In this document: piece by piece, positions 13,752 through 14,854 of the stretch | Numbering within the stretch: the first letter of the stretch is position 1 | Layout of the letters: each line of letters begins with the position of its first letter | Assembly: GCA_031177735.1 (NCBI GenBank) | Contig: JAPSKJ010000034.1 | Location: 1 to 14,854 of the forward strand | Direction: 5' to 3' | DNA from: Nocardioides sp. | Lineage (GTDB): Bacteria; Actinomycetota; Actinomycetes; Propionibacteriales; Nocardioidaceae | Length of the DNA stretch: 14,854 bases | The notes under the pieces: generated by a model | What the model was told of the DNA's origin: nothing | The model's database searches: none | What the model saw: the letters and a program-made list of their open reading frames with translations, nothing else | Program-made: the position numbers and the translations under genes

Positions 13752-14672
13752 GTGCAGGTCACGGGGGTGCGCGCTCGAGGGGTCGCCGCCCTGCTGATGA
13801 CCGCCGGGCTGGTCGCCCTGACCGCCTGCAGCGGGCAACCTGAACCGCGCGCGCCGGAGCCGGCCGTCGCCAGCGCTCCGCCGGTGACCTACGACGGCAG
13901 CGGTGAGCCGTCGGCGGCCGTGCTCGCGCTGGTGCCGGAGCCCGCCACGACCGTGCTGGTCACCGACTTCGACGAGGTGCGCGCCGAGCTCGGCATGGAC
14001 TCGGTGACCAGCGCCTCGGCGCCGCCTGACCGGGCGGACTTCTGGGAAGCGGCCGACGCCGGTGCCCCGCTGCTCACCCGCGGCCGGCTGCGACCGGTCG
14101 ACGAGCGGTTGACGCAGGAGTTCGGGTTCGGCGCCGCCGACGTCGCCTGGGAGGCGACCTTCTCCGGCGGCGCGAGCGGTTGGGTGCTCCGCCTGCGGGA
14201 CACGGTGGACATGTCCGACGTGCGGCGAGCGGTCGAGGCGGGCGTCGGGCCGCTCGCGGGGGGCAGCGTGCGCGCCGAGGACCGGCTCGTCGTGAGCGGG
14301 GTGGCGGCGCCGGACCAGCCCAACTGGGCGGGACTTCCCGAGTTGGAGTCGCTGGTCGGCCACAAGGCGAGCGCGACCTACATCGAGCGCGGCTGCCTGC
14401 CCGGCGACGCCGGCACCGTGCGACTACAGCCGCTGGCGGCGTACTCCGTCGCCTTCAGCTCCACCCTCGCCACGGCCCGGCTGGGCCAGGCGCGCACCGA
14501 CCTGTTCGACCGACTCGCCCTGGTCGGTGAGCTGCCGCTCGTCGACCAGGCCCTCACCGACGGGGTGGCCGATCCGTCCACCGGCAGGATCGGCTTCCAC
14601 CTCGTCGACCCGGTGCGGGCGGCCGACCTCGCCCTGCGGCGGCAGCTGCCGTTCGCGGTGTGCGCACCCTGA
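13752..14672 (+). CDS. Putative lipoprotein of unknown function
   Basis: 306 aa from GTG 13752. The N-terminus is a lipoprotein signal: basic residues (Arg7, Arg9), a hydrophobic core AALLMTAGLVA, and the lipobox LTAC with Cys26 as lipidation site. The mature protein should sit on the outer face of the membrane. A Pro/Ala/Glu-rich linker follows (about 28-60), then a mixed alpha/beta domain with no family recognised. Cys215 and Cys304, the third-last residue, could form a disulfide. GTG 13767 is an alternative start with AGGT 7 nt upstream and also keeps the lipobox. The longer frame upstream (from 13614) runs through the terminator hairpins and is not coding. A -10-like CAGACT ends 6 nt before GTG 13752, so this gene too may be leaderless. 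Confidence 0.78.
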   Translation: MQVTGVRARGVAALLMTAGLVALTACSGQPEPRAPEPAVASAPPVTYDGSGEPSAAVLALVPEPATTVLVTDFDEVRAELGMDSVTSASAPPDRADFWEAADAGAPLLTRGRLRPVDERLTQEFGFGAADVAWEATFSGGASGWVLRLRDTVDMSDVRRAVEAGVGPLAGGSVRAEDRLVVSGVAAPDQPNWAGLPELESLVGHKASATYIERGCLPGDAGTVRLQPLAAYSVAFSSTLATARLGQARTDLFDRLALVGELPLVDQALTDGVADPSTGRIGFHLVDPVRAADLALRRQLPFAVCAP

Positions 14673-14784
14673 TCCTGCGGGCTCGACCGGCTCCACCACG
14701 TCATCGAGGCAGCGCGGTCTATCGGGACGGCGTGGCCCCCTCTCTGTGAGCGCCGCCGGTGGCCGCTGGCCAAGCCGCGGCACG

Positions 14785-14790
14785 TACCCT
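14785..14790 (+). promoter_or_regulatory. -10 box of a possible leaderless promoter
   Basis: TACCCT fits TANNNT and ends 6 nt before the GTG at 14797. No clear -35 element or ribosome binding site is visible. The rest of the 124-nt spacer before it shows no gene or strong hairpin. Confidence 0.33.
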
Positions 14791-14796
14791 GGATCC

Positions 14797-14854
14797 GTGT
14801 CAGCCGCAGCCTGGTGGAGTCCCCGTCTCTGGGGCGTCCACGCGGTCGGGGCGC
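14797..14854 (+). CDS. Start of a further gene, possibly SURF1-like (partial)
   Basis: The frame from GTG 14797 stays open to the window end and gives 19 residues, MSAAAWWSPRLWGVHAVGA. A short N-terminus with a (W)SPRLWxxH pattern before a presumed membrane helix resembles the start of actinobacterial SURF1-like proteins, which assist cytochrome oxidase assembly. The fragment is far too short to prove this. The start is supported by a -10 box at leaderless spacing. Confidence 0.42.
   Translation, partial: MSAAAWWSPRLWGVHAVGA

Overview
The window reads as chromosomal DNA of a high-GC Gram-positive bacterium (phylum Actinomycetota), most likely of the Nocardioides / Propionibacteriales type. 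The evidence is the very high GC content, frequent GTG starts, and the block gyrB - gyrA - DUF3566 membrane protein - tRNA-Ile(GAT) - DLW-39-type microprotein - tRNA-Ala(TGC), which is characteristic of actinobacteria. The genus is inferred from gene order and protein character, not from a database search.

Region 1 (1-4206, + strand) is a tightly packed surface-polysaccharide type operon. It holds the possible tail of an upstream gene, an FkbM-family methyltransferase with a long C-terminal coiled coil, and two paralogous GT4-type glycosyltransferases. The genes overlap by 4 nt and 1 nt, so translation is probably coupled. A methyltransferase joined to a coiled coil beside processive-looking glycosyltransferases recalls chain-terminating/length-control enzymes of O-antigen assembly. 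This is the most interesting hypothesis in the window.

Region 2 (4207-10336, + strand) is the core block. A 251-nt intergenic stretch probably carries the gyrB promoter. Then come gyrB and gyrA (both DNA gyrase subunits, with all key motifs intact), separated by 51 nt with an AT-rich stem-loop that contains the gyrB stop codon. A two-helix DUF3566 membrane protein overlaps gyrA by 1 nt. Next are tRNA-Ile, an intrinsic terminator, a 41-aa DLW-39-type microprotein whose ribosome binding site directly abuts the terminator, and tRNA-Ala. The usual upstream partners of gyrB (dnaN, recF, DUF721) are not in the window.

Region 3 (10395-13034, - strand) holds a class I SAM-dependent methyltransferase of unknown substrate and malQ (4-alpha-glucanotransferase, glycogen/maltodextrin metabolism) with its catalytic triad intact. 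The 81 nt between them show no clear signal.

Region 4 (13174-14854, + strand) holds a small DUF4440/NTF2-like protein transcribed divergently from malQ, a 236-nt spacer with three consecutive GC-rich hairpins (probable terminators), and a lipoprotein of unknown function. After a 124-nt spacer in which only a -10-like box is visible, the first 19 codons of a further gene follow, perhaps SURF1-like. Two genes here seem to start on or next to their transcription start (leaderless).

No CRISPR array, insertion sequence, phage gene or replication origin was seen. The sequence shows no wholly new system; the coiled-coil methyltransferase/glycosyltransferase cassette, the gyrB-gyrA stem-loop and the terminator-abutted microprotein deserve the closest look.
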